64,000 bases of DNA, from the NCBI RefSeq assembly GCF_011397635.1, contig NC_064756.1:20142907-20206906 (forward strand), given 5' to 3'. Position numbers and translations under genes: made by a program. Below the pieces are notes generated by a model. It worked only from the letters and a program-made list of their open reading frames with translations, did not search any database and was not told where the DNA came from. Below, in pieces: positions 12,797-25,600 of this stretch (its first letter is position 1; each line of letters opens with the position of its first letter). The DNA comes from Epinephelus fuscoguttatus (Eukaryota; Chordata; Actinopteri; Perciformes; Serranidae).

Positions 12797-13403
12797 ACGT
12801 AAAGCAACCAATCACCAGAGGCTGGCACATCAGCTTGAATACATGTGCTCACACACATATACACATTTATGGCACAAGCATCAAACATAATCTGGCCAAA
12901 GGCTTCGACTCAATGTCTAAAAATTAAGAAAATATATTTTTAACAATATAAGCAGGTGAGTTAAGGCTCAAGGGGTTAAAATGCACTCACTGCTGGAAGA
13001 GACCGGTAATACGACGGCAACTTTCTTTTCCTGTCCTTGAGAATAAAAGTGCTTTAAATTATTAAAAATACACGAGTGAACACATGGCTTAAAAATTCCC
13101 CTAGCGAGGTAAAGGTTACATCATACATCTGTGGTAAAAGCTTGATTGTTAAAAATGAACCAGCGCCCTCTTGTGGCACAGAGATGAAGAGGGAGGGAAG
13201 AGTTTCACCTTAGAATATATAGCCTTGTAATGTCTTTGGTTTCTGTTTAAAAATTTTGAGGATCTGTATAAATATCTGCTTAATAACCTGTTTTTCCACA
13301 ATGAAGGATCAGATGATCTCTTTTGCAGTGAGTTAAAAAGTATCCCTCTTAATACTGCGGTACACTGTACCATTTATACTGTAGTACTAATATACTGTAT
13401 GTA

Positions 13404-13409
13404 TTTATT
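13404..13409 (-). terminator. rilp: Candidate rilp poly(A) signal
   Basis: AATAAA on the minus strand about 222 bases downstream of the rilp stop codon, giving a short 3' UTR. Chosen as the first canonical hexamer. Confidence 0.5.
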
Positions 13410-13630
13410 CCTCACTTCTGTTAAAATAATAAGGGGATTTAGGGCAAGAGATACAAAAGATACATAGTGCTTTTGTGTTATATATACTGGGGCTGAGTCC
13501 CAAATGTCCTCGTAATCAACTTCCAAAGCCAAAACCACATTTTCCACTAAATCATGAGGGAGAGGTTGCGACTGAGGGAAGAAGGGCGTCTCACAGTGTG
13601 AACTCCATGATACTGTGGTGAGTACCAGGC

Positions 13631-16600
13631 TCAAGGGGACGGTTGCCCCGTCTCATCAGCTGCCTCTGAGTCTCCGATGATTTCCCAGCTGGAGGCGGAG
13701 TTGCTCATGTGGGTGGGGCTCCGGCCGCTGCCCGACCGTGTCAGGAAGCCAAAGCTGTAGACGACAGAGTAGAAAAGACAGGCCCGAGGTCAGATCTGCA
13801 GCCAGGGATTACAGCTAAATATAGTCTAGGATTGACTAAATTCTCAGGACAGTGACAGCGGCAGCAGAGACAGAGGGAGATGAAACAGATGCTTTATTCT
13901 CAGATTACATTTATAGAGAGCTATAGTGCAAAGTGCTTCAGTTGTTACAATTAAAATGACCATTCTTCTTCATCAATGCTCTCTACTTGTTTCTTTTTGG
14001 AGACTCTAGGCTAAAAAATATATTCTTTTATGTTTCTTATTGAATTGTAAATCATCAGTAGCAGAGGTGGCAATGCTGTATGCAAAATAAATACATTAGA
14101 CTGGTTGTCTAATAAAGCTAAGAAGCTCCCTGACACGTCTTGACCAGCTGTATGCTCAGTTCATGCCAGAAAGGAGTCGTCAAACACATTCTCCACTTAA
14201 TCAAATACTCAGTCAAGAGGCTTTCCCAGTACGTTCCCAAAGTCGCTGGGTAAATAAGATTTCCTTAGCTCCTCATAGTTCACAGTCTATTCTTCAAAGC
14301 AGGTAAACATCCTCTATCTCAACACGAACATGAGTAATATGCCCACTTAAAATCTGTTCTGTTGATTTGCTGAGTTACTACGACATGTCTCTCTCTCCCT
14401 CCCATGCTTCAAGCAAATGGGATTAGGAAAATCCTGAGCTTTTCTGTCAAGACAAATATTAGTCTGATCTCTGTGTTGTACCGTGAGAACACAAATACCA
14501 GAAAAACTGTACACATCTACTGGCCTACATAAAAACAGTCTCTTCTTTGGACATATTACTAAAGAGAAGCACATTATATCAGGGTCCAGCATGCCAGTCA
14601 CTGGAGCCATGAGGAACACAGACCTTTATACCTTTATACCTTTAAACGAATGTCTTTCTTTTTTTCAAAGCTTATTTATTGGGCCTTTTTATTGACGCTT
14701 GGGCCTTTTTGTTGACGAAATATAGATGAAAGAAGAATATTTCGTTGGATAAAAACATGTTGTGAATTTTGGAAATTATTACATCTATCCTTTTTTAAAT
14801 TAACTTTGACTTTGGGACTTCACAACTCTCTGGAGTTACTGGAAATGTTTCGATCACACAAGTCAGACACAACCCTTAACAGCCACCTCTGGAATCTAAT
14901 TTTAATTATCTAATTATAGTATAATATTAATAATATTAGCGTAACTCGATTTTAATCTGCAACCGTGCAGAAATAACAGGCTAAACAGAATGAATAGAAA
15001 TGAAAGAAAAAAAACTGAGCAGTATTCCAATGTTGATTTAGAATTACAAGGTCAGTGTTACGAATTAAGCTTCAAAGCTCCGACCTCTTGGGTACAGCCC
15101 TGATTACAAACACTGTAGTAAAAGGAAGGAGGATACATCACTCGACACATCTGCTAAAGTCAGAGGAAACACAAACAGCTCATGACCTTATGCAGACCTC
15201 AGATCACCTCAGTCAGTTTTCCTTTCTTTTCTTTTTTTTAAATCAACACCGTAAAGCACTGCATGCAAGGAAATGAACTTGTGTTTTTCAGAGAAAACAC
15301 GCAGAACAGGTGCTGAGTAAAAATACCAAACCCCACTAACATAAGCCTAAATGAGGGCATCGTTTCTGCAGACTGGCACTGTGGTTTCAAATCCGAGCGA
15401 TGCAGCGTCGCATTGTAGGTCGAAGATATACTCACAGGTTTCGTATGCGTGACTCAGCTGGTTTGTCAGTTCCGTCAACTTCAGTCCCGTCTACTTCTGT
15501 CTGTCCAAACAGAGAGCTCCTCTCCTCCTCGTCACTGGCAAGAAAACAACCGTTAAAAAACTGTCAACAGGCCCATTTTTTCCGCATATGATTTTGTGTG
15601 TTGGCTGTGTTTAAAAGAGACCTGCTGCTGCATTCGTTCACAGGAATCCCGAGCATCTTTGCCTTAATGAGCTTTCTCCTTTTACTGATGGCGGAGCGGA
15701 CGGCTTCTAATAGGAAACCTGGACACCTCTCCTCACTTAGGATCTCCCTGCAGAAACACAATCATTTTTATTTATATGTAGAATCCCTAGGAAACTATAC
15801 CACCTGCAACAGTCAATGCATCTGCATTTAAACTGACCTAATTTGCAAACAAGACATGTCTGCAGATATAGTCAGTACACCCACCTCTGATAGTAGTTGA
15901 GCTCCTCCTGCACCAGGAAGAGGTTAGTTTTGAGCTCGTTCCTCTCGAAAATGATGTCACGCACCTCCTTCTTGGTGAAACACGGCTGATCTGGATCCTT
16001 CTGGTCGACTGTCGACTTTTTCTTGGACACAGGAGCTGTTTGACTTGAACTGAACTGATGGGAGAACAGAGAGACCTCAGGTCATACTGACTACAAAACT
16101 ACCTATAACTGAGCCCATTAGACGAGGAAAGGTATGCTCAGAGTCTGTTTTGGTTGGAGTAGGCCTGAAAGCAGCTGTTATTTTATCAGCAGCACAACCT
16201 TTAAATTCACTTTTTAAATCTTCAAATGTTGTCCAATTTAATACCATAAATAAATGTAAAAGCATCTCTGAATTCCTGAAGCAAACACACTTTAATAACA
16301 TAAAACAAAGGAAACATAAATGAAGTATATATAAGGGTCATGCATACAGGGCCGTTGCTGTTGGTTCTGTTCAGCTGTGTTTGGAGGATTTCTATCTCTT
16401 TGCTTTTCTCCTTCAGGTCGGCCTCCATGTCGGCCTTCCTCTCCACTGTGCTCTTCAGCTGGGTCTGCAGTACGTTCTGCTTGTGTCGCAGCTCCGCATT
16501 CATCTTCATGAAGCGCTCTAGCTGCTCCTGGAGCTGCGCACACACACACACACACACACACGAAGTATAATTTAGGCCCAATCCCATTTCTACCCCTTAA

Positions 16601-19600
16601 ATCTTCCACTTGGTACTGAGTGCCCTCGTTTGCGAGATAACCCTTGATGAGGGAAGTAAGAAACATTAGGGTAAAGATCTTTCCCTAAGAAATGAGACAC
16701 CACTTCATGCAAATCAGCGTGCCCGACATGCAAGCATACTATATGTCACGCGTAATAGTGACGCAAGATACCAGTAGTCATTCAGGTTTGAAAATGCCGG
16801 CTCCAGCGCTTGTGTTGTGGCTATGTATGCTATGTTTATTCTTCTCCGTCTGATGAATCAATGGAGAAGAAATGCTGAAAACAGGGGGCACCTACAACGT
16901 CTGCTAGTTTTGATCGATTTTGTTTGGGTAAGTCCATTTGTTTAAATATTTCAACGCTGTGTTCAACTGAGTTGCTGATGAGTTGACGCTAGTCCAACCC
17001 CCCCCACCCCCCACCCCCACCCCCCCCGGTCTGCATCGGTCTTCATAGCTTAGCGCCACAAAAGGGTGTAAGCTTCTTGTGAAGATTGATGCACTGTTAA
17101 TCTTGCAGTCAAGTATTTTATACCCATAATGCGTGGTTGTGACCGTCACCCACCCTCCCTTGACACTAGCCTAACAGCCTTTATTGGAAAAACTTCCTAA
17201 TATGAGCCAGAGAGGGCCGTGATACACCAAAGTGTGTCAAGGGGAAAGTAAGGAAACAAGCAAGGGGGAGGGGGCAGGTGCTTAAGTCCTGAGTTATATA
17301 GCAACAGTGCATGCGGAGAAGAAGGAGGAAAAACAAACAAACAAATAAACAAACAAACAAAAAAACAGGGGAGAAACAGGCAGTGTAGCTGATGTATTGT
17401 GGCCTTGAGGTGGTTGTGCTCCATGCAGATTATCAAAAATAAACATATACATGTCTACTATACTGTACTGAAAAACAAAAACAAAAGAGAAGTTTATACT
17501 GAACACCAAAAATGTGAGAGTCTTGGTGGAGGGGGAAAGCCCGATTGTAGAGAAGAGTTGCCAGCGCGGTGTGGTAGGTTTGAGAAGCAAGTGGGCCCCT
17601 TTGGAGTGATCCCATCGGTTCTTTGCGATGCGTCACGGAGCTGAAGTATCGAACATGCATGCGTGTATTTGAACCCTCCCAATGTGTTTATGAAAACCAT
17701 CACCAGTAGTCCAACCATCTGTTGTTTGTATAGCCTACATTCCGATCGTACAGTAACAAATTGTTTTCCAAAACTTGCTGAAGTTGCTGACTTCGCAAGG
17801 TGTTCTGGGAAATTTCATCTTCCACTTCGTTGTAAGTGTGGGTCGGGGCTCCCTTGGAATCTAGGGTGGGTTTTGAGTATTGTAAACCACTTCCACTACC
17901 TCAGTTCTGTTTTGGGACACCACTAGCCTAAACGTGAACACGCACAACCAAGTGCAAGTGGGTATTTCTAGGGGAGATGTGGGTATTGGGACAGGCCCTT
18001 AATCATGAGCTACAGCAAGTATAAATATGGAAGAGGTTTAAAATCAAACAGACAGTTTCAGATTTCCCACCAGGTATAAATTTAATTGAACGCAAAACAA
18101 GTCAGGGTTGAACCAAAGACACAATCCATCTGCATCTGGCTAATGATAGCAGCAGGAGAAGAGTGGGGGTGAAAATGTGTCCATGCATGGGATTTGGACC
18201 AAGAGTCTGGGGGAAGGCGAGGGCAAAGAATGAAACCACACAAGTGTAGCATTCATTTTAAGGATGGAAAAATCCCAGGCATCCATCTGAGCAAACAGAG
18301 AAACTAGTTCAGTTGACCATGAGCTGTTTTTTTTCCAGACTCAAGTCAACTGACTGGAGGCAAAAAGCAAAGCATTAACAAACACACACACACACACACA
18401 CCCTGTTATGGTGACTATTTAAATCATGTGGTATACATGTCTTAACACACATACAGACACGTGCAAACACACACATAAGAACCCACACACACAAAGTGGC
18501 AGTGTGGGGGTGAAAACTCTGCCCAGACTTGTGTTAAGTGCAGCTTAATCCTCAACCAGTAACTATGTGGATAATCGCTGCACTCTTCCCTCTTTCCCAG
18601 TCACACTTTCTGTCTTCCTGTGCGCTTATTGGTGTGGTTTATATGACGTAACATCTGATGAGCTGATCTTTTGATGCTCCCTGTGATACCTGATTGTGTA
18701 GTGTGTGTGCAAATAGTAAAAAACTTACAATCTTATCATGACACAAATATAATAAACACTTGTTTCTATGAGAAAAGCCAGCGTGCCTTAAGGAAACTGA
18801 CCTTTGTATCCACAGCTATAAATATTATAATCCTGTTTGTGTGTCCAAGTGTTATGCGTGTCATGCCTTCCAGTAACAATGACAGCTTGCTGTGCCTTAA
18901 TGTGTAACTTTGAATGACAGTGTGTCAGCATGTATACACAAAAGAATAGTCATAAACGTTTGTCTCCTTACCGCCTCCACCTCTTTGGAAATGGTGGTTA
19001 TCTCCTGAGCTTTGGCTCTTAGCTCGTCTCTCTGCTTGTCCACCACCCCCTTAAGCTTCAGCATCACCTCTCGCTCCTGCCGCTGGACTCGATCTACACA
19101 CACATAAACAGACGTTGTAGGTCAAGAAAACAGTGGCCCTAGACACGTCCTTTTTGTGAAACCATTTTCTGTCCCTCTTTGAAGTGATTAGTACACTTCA
19201 GGCTATGTTTCTTGGTATACTGTTACATTACAGATCATCAATTGATGACGATTTTCAAAATATGCTGCGTCATGCTGTTACGTTATATACCTGATGATGG
19301 CTAATGAAGCCACTTTACTGATCTATAATACTGAATAATTTATCATGTAATAAACTGAGCAGGTGCTACACACAGGGTATGAATTTATACAACAAAGCTG
19401 AATACTTTCATTACAGCTCAGGGCTTGACGCTAACTTTTTTCCCAAGGAGCACATGTGCTCCTAAGTTGAAAAAGTAAGGAGCACACAAAGAACTTTAGG
19501 GGCACAATGTAAATTGATCAAATAATGTGTTTTTCGTAATAAACGTGATGCAAATAGACATTTACAAGCAAAATTACTTAATGAATTTGTATACAAAATG

Positions 19601-22600
19601 TACAGAAAGGTAAAATCATCAAGTTTTGAAAAAGTGGCCTATTGCAATTTAATTTTGTCTTTAATGTTATTATCTTATATATATTGTCTCTGCAATATGA
19701 TGATCTTATATAATGTTATTACTATCCTAAAACATTCTCCAGGTCATCTGAAACTCTGCAGGACTTAAGCCTCTTTCACACAGAGCTTTCACGGTGCCCA
19801 CCGTGGGGTAGGGCGCAGAGAAGAGGATTTGGGGAGTGCAGGCTCATTCAGGAGCTACAGCTCCATAGTGACCGCTTCCAGGTCTACTTCAGGCTCTTCT
19901 CTGCTATTGGATGCGTGGTGCCGAGGTGTCGTCACAGCGCGTTGCGGTGAAATTTTAAAAAAATTCAAATCGAGCGCAAGCTGGCGGTGCACAGACACTC
20001 ACGCCGCTCAGCTCGGCGGCAGAGCAGTGCGCTCTTGCGCCGTGGTAGCACATACACAATGCATGGGTTCGTCGGCGGAGGTCTGCGCTTTGTGCGCTCT
20101 GCATGAAAAGGGCTTCCAGCAGCGGTACCATGGCGACAAAGCGGCACCGCTACCCTTGGCGTCGCGCACCGCTCTGATTTTCCGCCCAAGCACTGCACTC
20201 AGAGTTGAAATTATTTGAACTACAGGGAGCACGGAGCAGGCTTCCCCAGAGATCCACCTGGTCCATCTCCTCCACACTTTGACTTATTTCCACGCTGCCG
20301 ACAGTGGGACTTATATTCATTGTGCCGACAGTGGCTTGGAAAACCGCCCATAACTGTGTCACACGGGGAAGAGGGAAGAGGGAAGGCTGCTGAAGTTCCT
20401 CCAACATTTGCGGTTAGATTATCAGATTTTTTTATTGACAAAAATATAGGCTGCTTCGGCTGATTTTTTAATGCGCACATGTGCCCCTAAATATTTTTTA
20501 CAGTTCGCACACACCTATTTTTAGTCGCAAATGCGAATGAAACACTCGCACTGTCGAGCCCTGCAGCTATTCCTTCTACTTACATGGTGACAAAATATGT
20601 TCAAAGTAATTGTGCAACTGACACAGAGAAAATTTTACCATGTAGGGAGGTCAGCAACTAAACCAAGCCCTCTTCTCCTTCAAGAAATGTACATATGACT
20701 ACTACTGACAGAGAATGCTGCACACAACCTCAATATGTTTTACTCAGACTTCAAGGTTCACTTCACCCACATTACAAAAAAAGTACTCTGTATCTCTCGC
20801 TTGCTTCAGGTGTTTTCTTGACCTGCAAGTAGTTTTGCTATTTATGTTAACAGGTTTTGAGATATGTATCTTTAAAATTAAACCACCATCCCAGCATGTA
20901 GAGGTTAATAGATTTAAATTTTAGTCCATCCATCCATCCATTTTCATCCGCTTATCCAGGGCCGGGTCGCGGGGGCAGCAGGCCAAGCAAAGCAACCCAG
21001 ACGTCTTTATTCCCAGTAACACTTTTCAATTCCTCCTGGGGGACCCCAAGGTGTTCCCAGGCCAGAAGAGATATGTAATCCCTTCAGTGTGTTCTGGGTC
21101 CAACCTGGGGCCTCCTACCAGTGGGACATGCCCGAAACACCTCCAGCGGGATGTGCCCAGGAGGCATCCTGATCAGATGCCCGAACCACCTCAACTGACC
21201 CCTTTTGACGCTAAGGAGCAGTGGCTCTACTCCGAGCTCCCTCCAGATGTCTAAGCTCCTTACCCTATCTCTAATGCTGACCCCACATTTGTATCCACAA
21301 TCTCATTCTTTCAGTAACTATCCAGAGCTCATGACCATAGGTGAGGGTTGGGACATAGATGGACCAGTAAATCGAAAGCTTTGCCTTCCTGCTCAGCTCC
21401 CTCTTCACCACGACGGACCAGTGCAGCGCCTGCATCACTGCAGAAGCTGCATCAAATTACTGATCCATCTCACGCTCCATTCTACCCTCACTTGTGAACA
21501 AGACCCCGAGTGAGTTTAATTTTAGCGCCAAATACAAATAAAAGACATTTGGAAACTTCAACAACAACATTTTTCCAGAGATAAAGTGCCAGTAAATTAC
21601 AATAATCTGCAAAACTCGCTGTGAACAATTCTGATAGGAAACATTTTTTCACCAAAAGGCAAAACAGTTCACTGAGAGGTCTGTGGATTATCTAGAGTGA
21701 CTGAGACACTGTGTTCAGAAAAACATTTTACTGTTGAGTTTATGATAAATTTCTTTCATGCCTACATATCGCAAATAACATTCCATTCACCTCTATTGTA
21801 CTGGAGTGAAGGGAGGAATCTATGACGTAGATATCTCACAACCCGGGCAAATGAAACCAAAGCTGTCAGACAGATAGATAGCATTCATGGCAAGATGTTT
21901 TTTGTTTGTTTTAGGACTGACCTCGTAGACATCCTGCCACTGCATGAAAAACAGGTGTGTCTTTTAAACCCCATACTACAGTCCCTTAAGAAATAATAGT
22001 CTGCACAACTGACCCCATGTCAGCTGAGTGAGCATGGGAGTCAGCAGTCACATTCATCACACAAAATTAATGATCACAGTCATCTGCCACATGGCCTCCT
22101 GTAAAATAAATCACCTAAGTATTAAGAGATCATGTTTTTTTCCTGTCAGTACAAAAAAAACAGCAGAGCAACTCCACCCTCTGATTCACATTACTGTGGT
22201 ATGTTATCTGCATGCTGAAAATAATCAGCAAATACAAAAGATGGAAAGGTAATGTCTTTTCGTTTCACCTTGTTAATTATTAAAATAAAACCGATTAAGA
22301 TATCAAATGTAAATTATGTGCACCAACAAGTAATTATTCAGTCAGTTAGCACTGCATTTACATTTTTGTCTTTATGTTTGCAGGGTAAGAGCAGCCCTCC
22401 TCCTCCTCCTTCCTGTGACAACTTCTGCTGCTTTACCTCACAAAATAACTGCACTATAAACATTGCAACGACCAGTTCGACTGCTTTCAGCCTCAGTGCC
22501 TGTGACTCTTCACCCACTGCTTTGAATACGCACAGTAATGATGGGGGAGAATTTTCATGGAGTGTACGGTTTCAAACATTTGCATTCTTGGACTCGACTT

Positions 22601-25600
22601 AGAAAACTACGTAACCAAATGGCCTCAGTTGATTTGCTTGTTTAGATACAGTAAGAGCTAATGGCAGCCTTGGATGAATCTTAGTGTTCTAGGGATGGTA
22701 GGGCACTAGCACCAAATCCAGATCAAATTCTCAAGCAATGAAGTGTAAAGCATGCTAGACTGTTTCTGTGACATTTGGGGATTGAAAGCCCCTAACATAG
22801 GCTTTCACATTTCCAGTTTCAATTGTCCACTGAGCTCTGACAGATGTTAAAAATCACCATGATTACCTCAGGCTTTATAAAAAGTTAGTGTGGTAGGGAC
22901 TCTACTGTAGAAAAGTGAAAGTATTTTCTAACTGATTTTGGGAAGTAATTTAACAAACCCACAGCACATTGTACATTTAAGATCTTGGGACATACCCTCC
23001 TGTGCATGGCTGCCCCTCAGCCTGCTCTGCAGCTCCTCCCTGTCCTCCTGGAGCTGCTGCACCTGGGCCTGCAGCTCCTCACACCTCTTCCTCCACTGCT
23101 GCTCCTTCTGCTGCAGCTCCTGCTTGAGGGGAGAGGAGACAGGCTGTAAAACAATAACAAGACCTGATGTAATAGCCCTGGGTGCTGATAAAATCTCTCG
23201 AGCATGTAGGAATTTGGCTTCTGCAAATTAGGCTGTGTCCAAGCGGGTGTGTCATTTTGTTGTTAAATCATTACAGATGTTTAGTTGATATGTTTCCAAC
23301 AAATCTCAACGGCAAACTCTGACTTCTGAGAACCACACCTTGTCATTTACTTTCTCAGCCATGATAATGACACTGTCTTGTCTACAGTGCACTTATAGTA
23401 CAGATTACAGTGTAAAGGGTTAGACATGCTGATGGACGAGTGTAAACAAAAGAGATTTCATATGATGGAGAACTGGCGACAATGTACTGTAGGTTAACAG
23501 CATAAAACAAATACTTTGTTAAGACTTTAAATTGCAAGATTGGTTCTCAGACAGTCTCACAACAATGACACTATCTGGCGTGTTATGAGACCTAACATAC
23601 ACAGTACAATGGCAGGCTCCTGCTGTGGAAGTACAGTACAAACTTCCCTCTGGCTGCACTGTAACATTACTTGTGTCACAGCAGCATTTCACTGTTCCCC
23701 ATGTACTTGTTCAAACTGCAGTTCACACTTTGTAACACTGTAGCATGACTTGTTTGCAACATAACTAAAGTCAAGTATTTAAGTAGCAATATGCACCTAA
23801 TATTTGTAGTTTTAGAACACTGGTATTTGAATAGCTTTTGTTTATTTTGTGACACATTATACTTAAATGTTTATTTGCAGAATGAGGTTTCACATATTTG
23901 GCTATGTGGAACAGACACATAGCTGGATTAACCGGCTTTGGAGGATGCAGGCAAAATTGAGCTACTGAGGCCATGTTAACTCCTGATGTCACACTTTAGA
24001 GTGCATATTCCCAGTTCAAGTATTTGTTAATTAAATTTCCACAAACCACTTACAGTACCCAGTGGCCCACTTTGCACTGTTGGTAGGGGTAGGGTAAAAA
24101 ATCTGTTACATATAGTATTACAATATTTTGCGTGGGAATATATTCTATTTATTCTGATATGTAGAAAAAGCATATAATTTTGTTTTAGATAGCTATTGAC
24201 TATTTAAAAAAAAAAATAAAAAAGGAAATGACGCAGATGGGTTTGCCTTTTTGAGGACTTATACAGGAAATGGCACACTTTTTAAATTAGTTACATTCTC
24301 TTTTTATATTAACTTTATCTTCGAACAAAGATATATTTCCAAGGTGGTAATCTTGCCCACCCTCTCTATAGAGTGCCAAAGTCACGCCCCTTCCCTCATG
24401 GGACCTTAGATCGGAAAAAATATGAATGGCAGTGAATGGAGAGAGCAATATTATCTTTTGTTCCCGTTTGAGTTGCGACATGAAATCTAAATATGTTGTT
24501 AATGAATTTAAAACATAAATTTTAAGCTCAAGAAAGTCATACTTTGTGGTAAAACTGTTGAGATATAAGCTTTGTAATTAGAAAGACTCAAGAGTACACA
24601 GGCGTATATGACGTCATAGCTTTCGCTTGCTTCCTGCCATCCTGCAGCTTGGCCTCCCGGCTGAAATTCCACTGTTTTATGATTAATCGATTTATGATTG
24701 AAGACTACAGTCACTCCAAGCTGCTGGAAGCGAGCGAAATCTATGACGTCACATACGCAACCGCCTCCTGTGTAGTTTTTCAAATTATGTTTTTTTCAAA
24801 AGCTTATATCTCAACAGTTTTACCACGAAGTATGACTTTCTTGACCTTAAAATGTATGTTTTGGGGGCGTCGGTGGTTTAGTGGTAGAGCAGGCACCCCA
24901 TGTACAAGGCTGTTGCCGCAGCGGCCCGGGTTCGAATCCAGCCTGGGGCCCTTTGCTGCATGTCACTCCCTCTCTCTCTCTCCCCCTTTCACGCTTGTCT
25001 GTCCTATAAAATAAAGGCTAAAAATGCCCAAAAATATCTTTAAAAAAAAAAATGTATGTTTTAAAGTCATTAACGACATATTTGGATTTCATGTCGCAAC
25101 TCAAACGAGAACAAAAGATAATATTGCTCTCTCCATTCACTGCCATAAGATAATATTTCTCTCCTCATTCACTGCCATTCATATTTTTTCCGATCTAAGG
25201 TCACATGAGCTTCACCGGAAGGGGCGTGACTTCGGCACTCTATGGGCTCCTCCACCATAGGGGCCCCAGTGCAAATGCACTGCCTGCACTGTCTATATTT
25301 ACGCCCCTGATACCACTTTACATAGCTAGCTGGATTCTTTTTAGCTAGCTTACGTGTTTATGTTTTGGCTACATTTGGCAGGCGTCAACCATGTACTGCA
25401 GCTGTTGGCTCCTCTGCTCCAGTTGATTATTCTGCATTCACATAAAAGCACGACTAAGTTAGTCTGCTTTAACTTCGATAGTAACACCATGTGAATGTAT
25501 AACATGCTAACGTTACCTTACCTAAGTAAATGTCTGACAATATATTTTCCCTAGTAGGCAGCATTGCTAATTAGCTAGCTAGCTTCTTTTTAGCAAACTA

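Larger units (their letters stand above)
10978..13403. other. scarf1 upstream / rilp downstream intergenic region
   Basis: No gene is recognised. The first few hundred bases should contain the scarf1 5' UTR and promoter; a CT-rich tract lies at 11092-11140 and no TATA box is obvious. Two TIR elements at 11846-12367 and 12465-12796 fill much of the rest. Confidence 0.5.
18972..22995 (-). other. rilp exon 3 and intron 2 (mostly repeats)
   Basis: Apart from exon 3 at 18972-19093, this stretch is rilp intron 2. It contains the CAGGGCT-ended element at 19419-20563 and a LINE 3' fragment at 20923-21520. From 21521 to 22995 it is AT-rich unique-looking sequence with nothing recognised. Confidence 0.55.

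Noticed and set aside
19829-20480. Several overlapping open frames of about 80-130 codons
   Set aside because: They arise from low stop density in a GC-rich transposon core, overlap on both strands and show no recognised domain.
24863-24940. tRNA-Gly-like gene
   Set aside because: A and B boxes are those of a SINE head. The body and target duplications show a retroposed SINE, not a tRNA gene.
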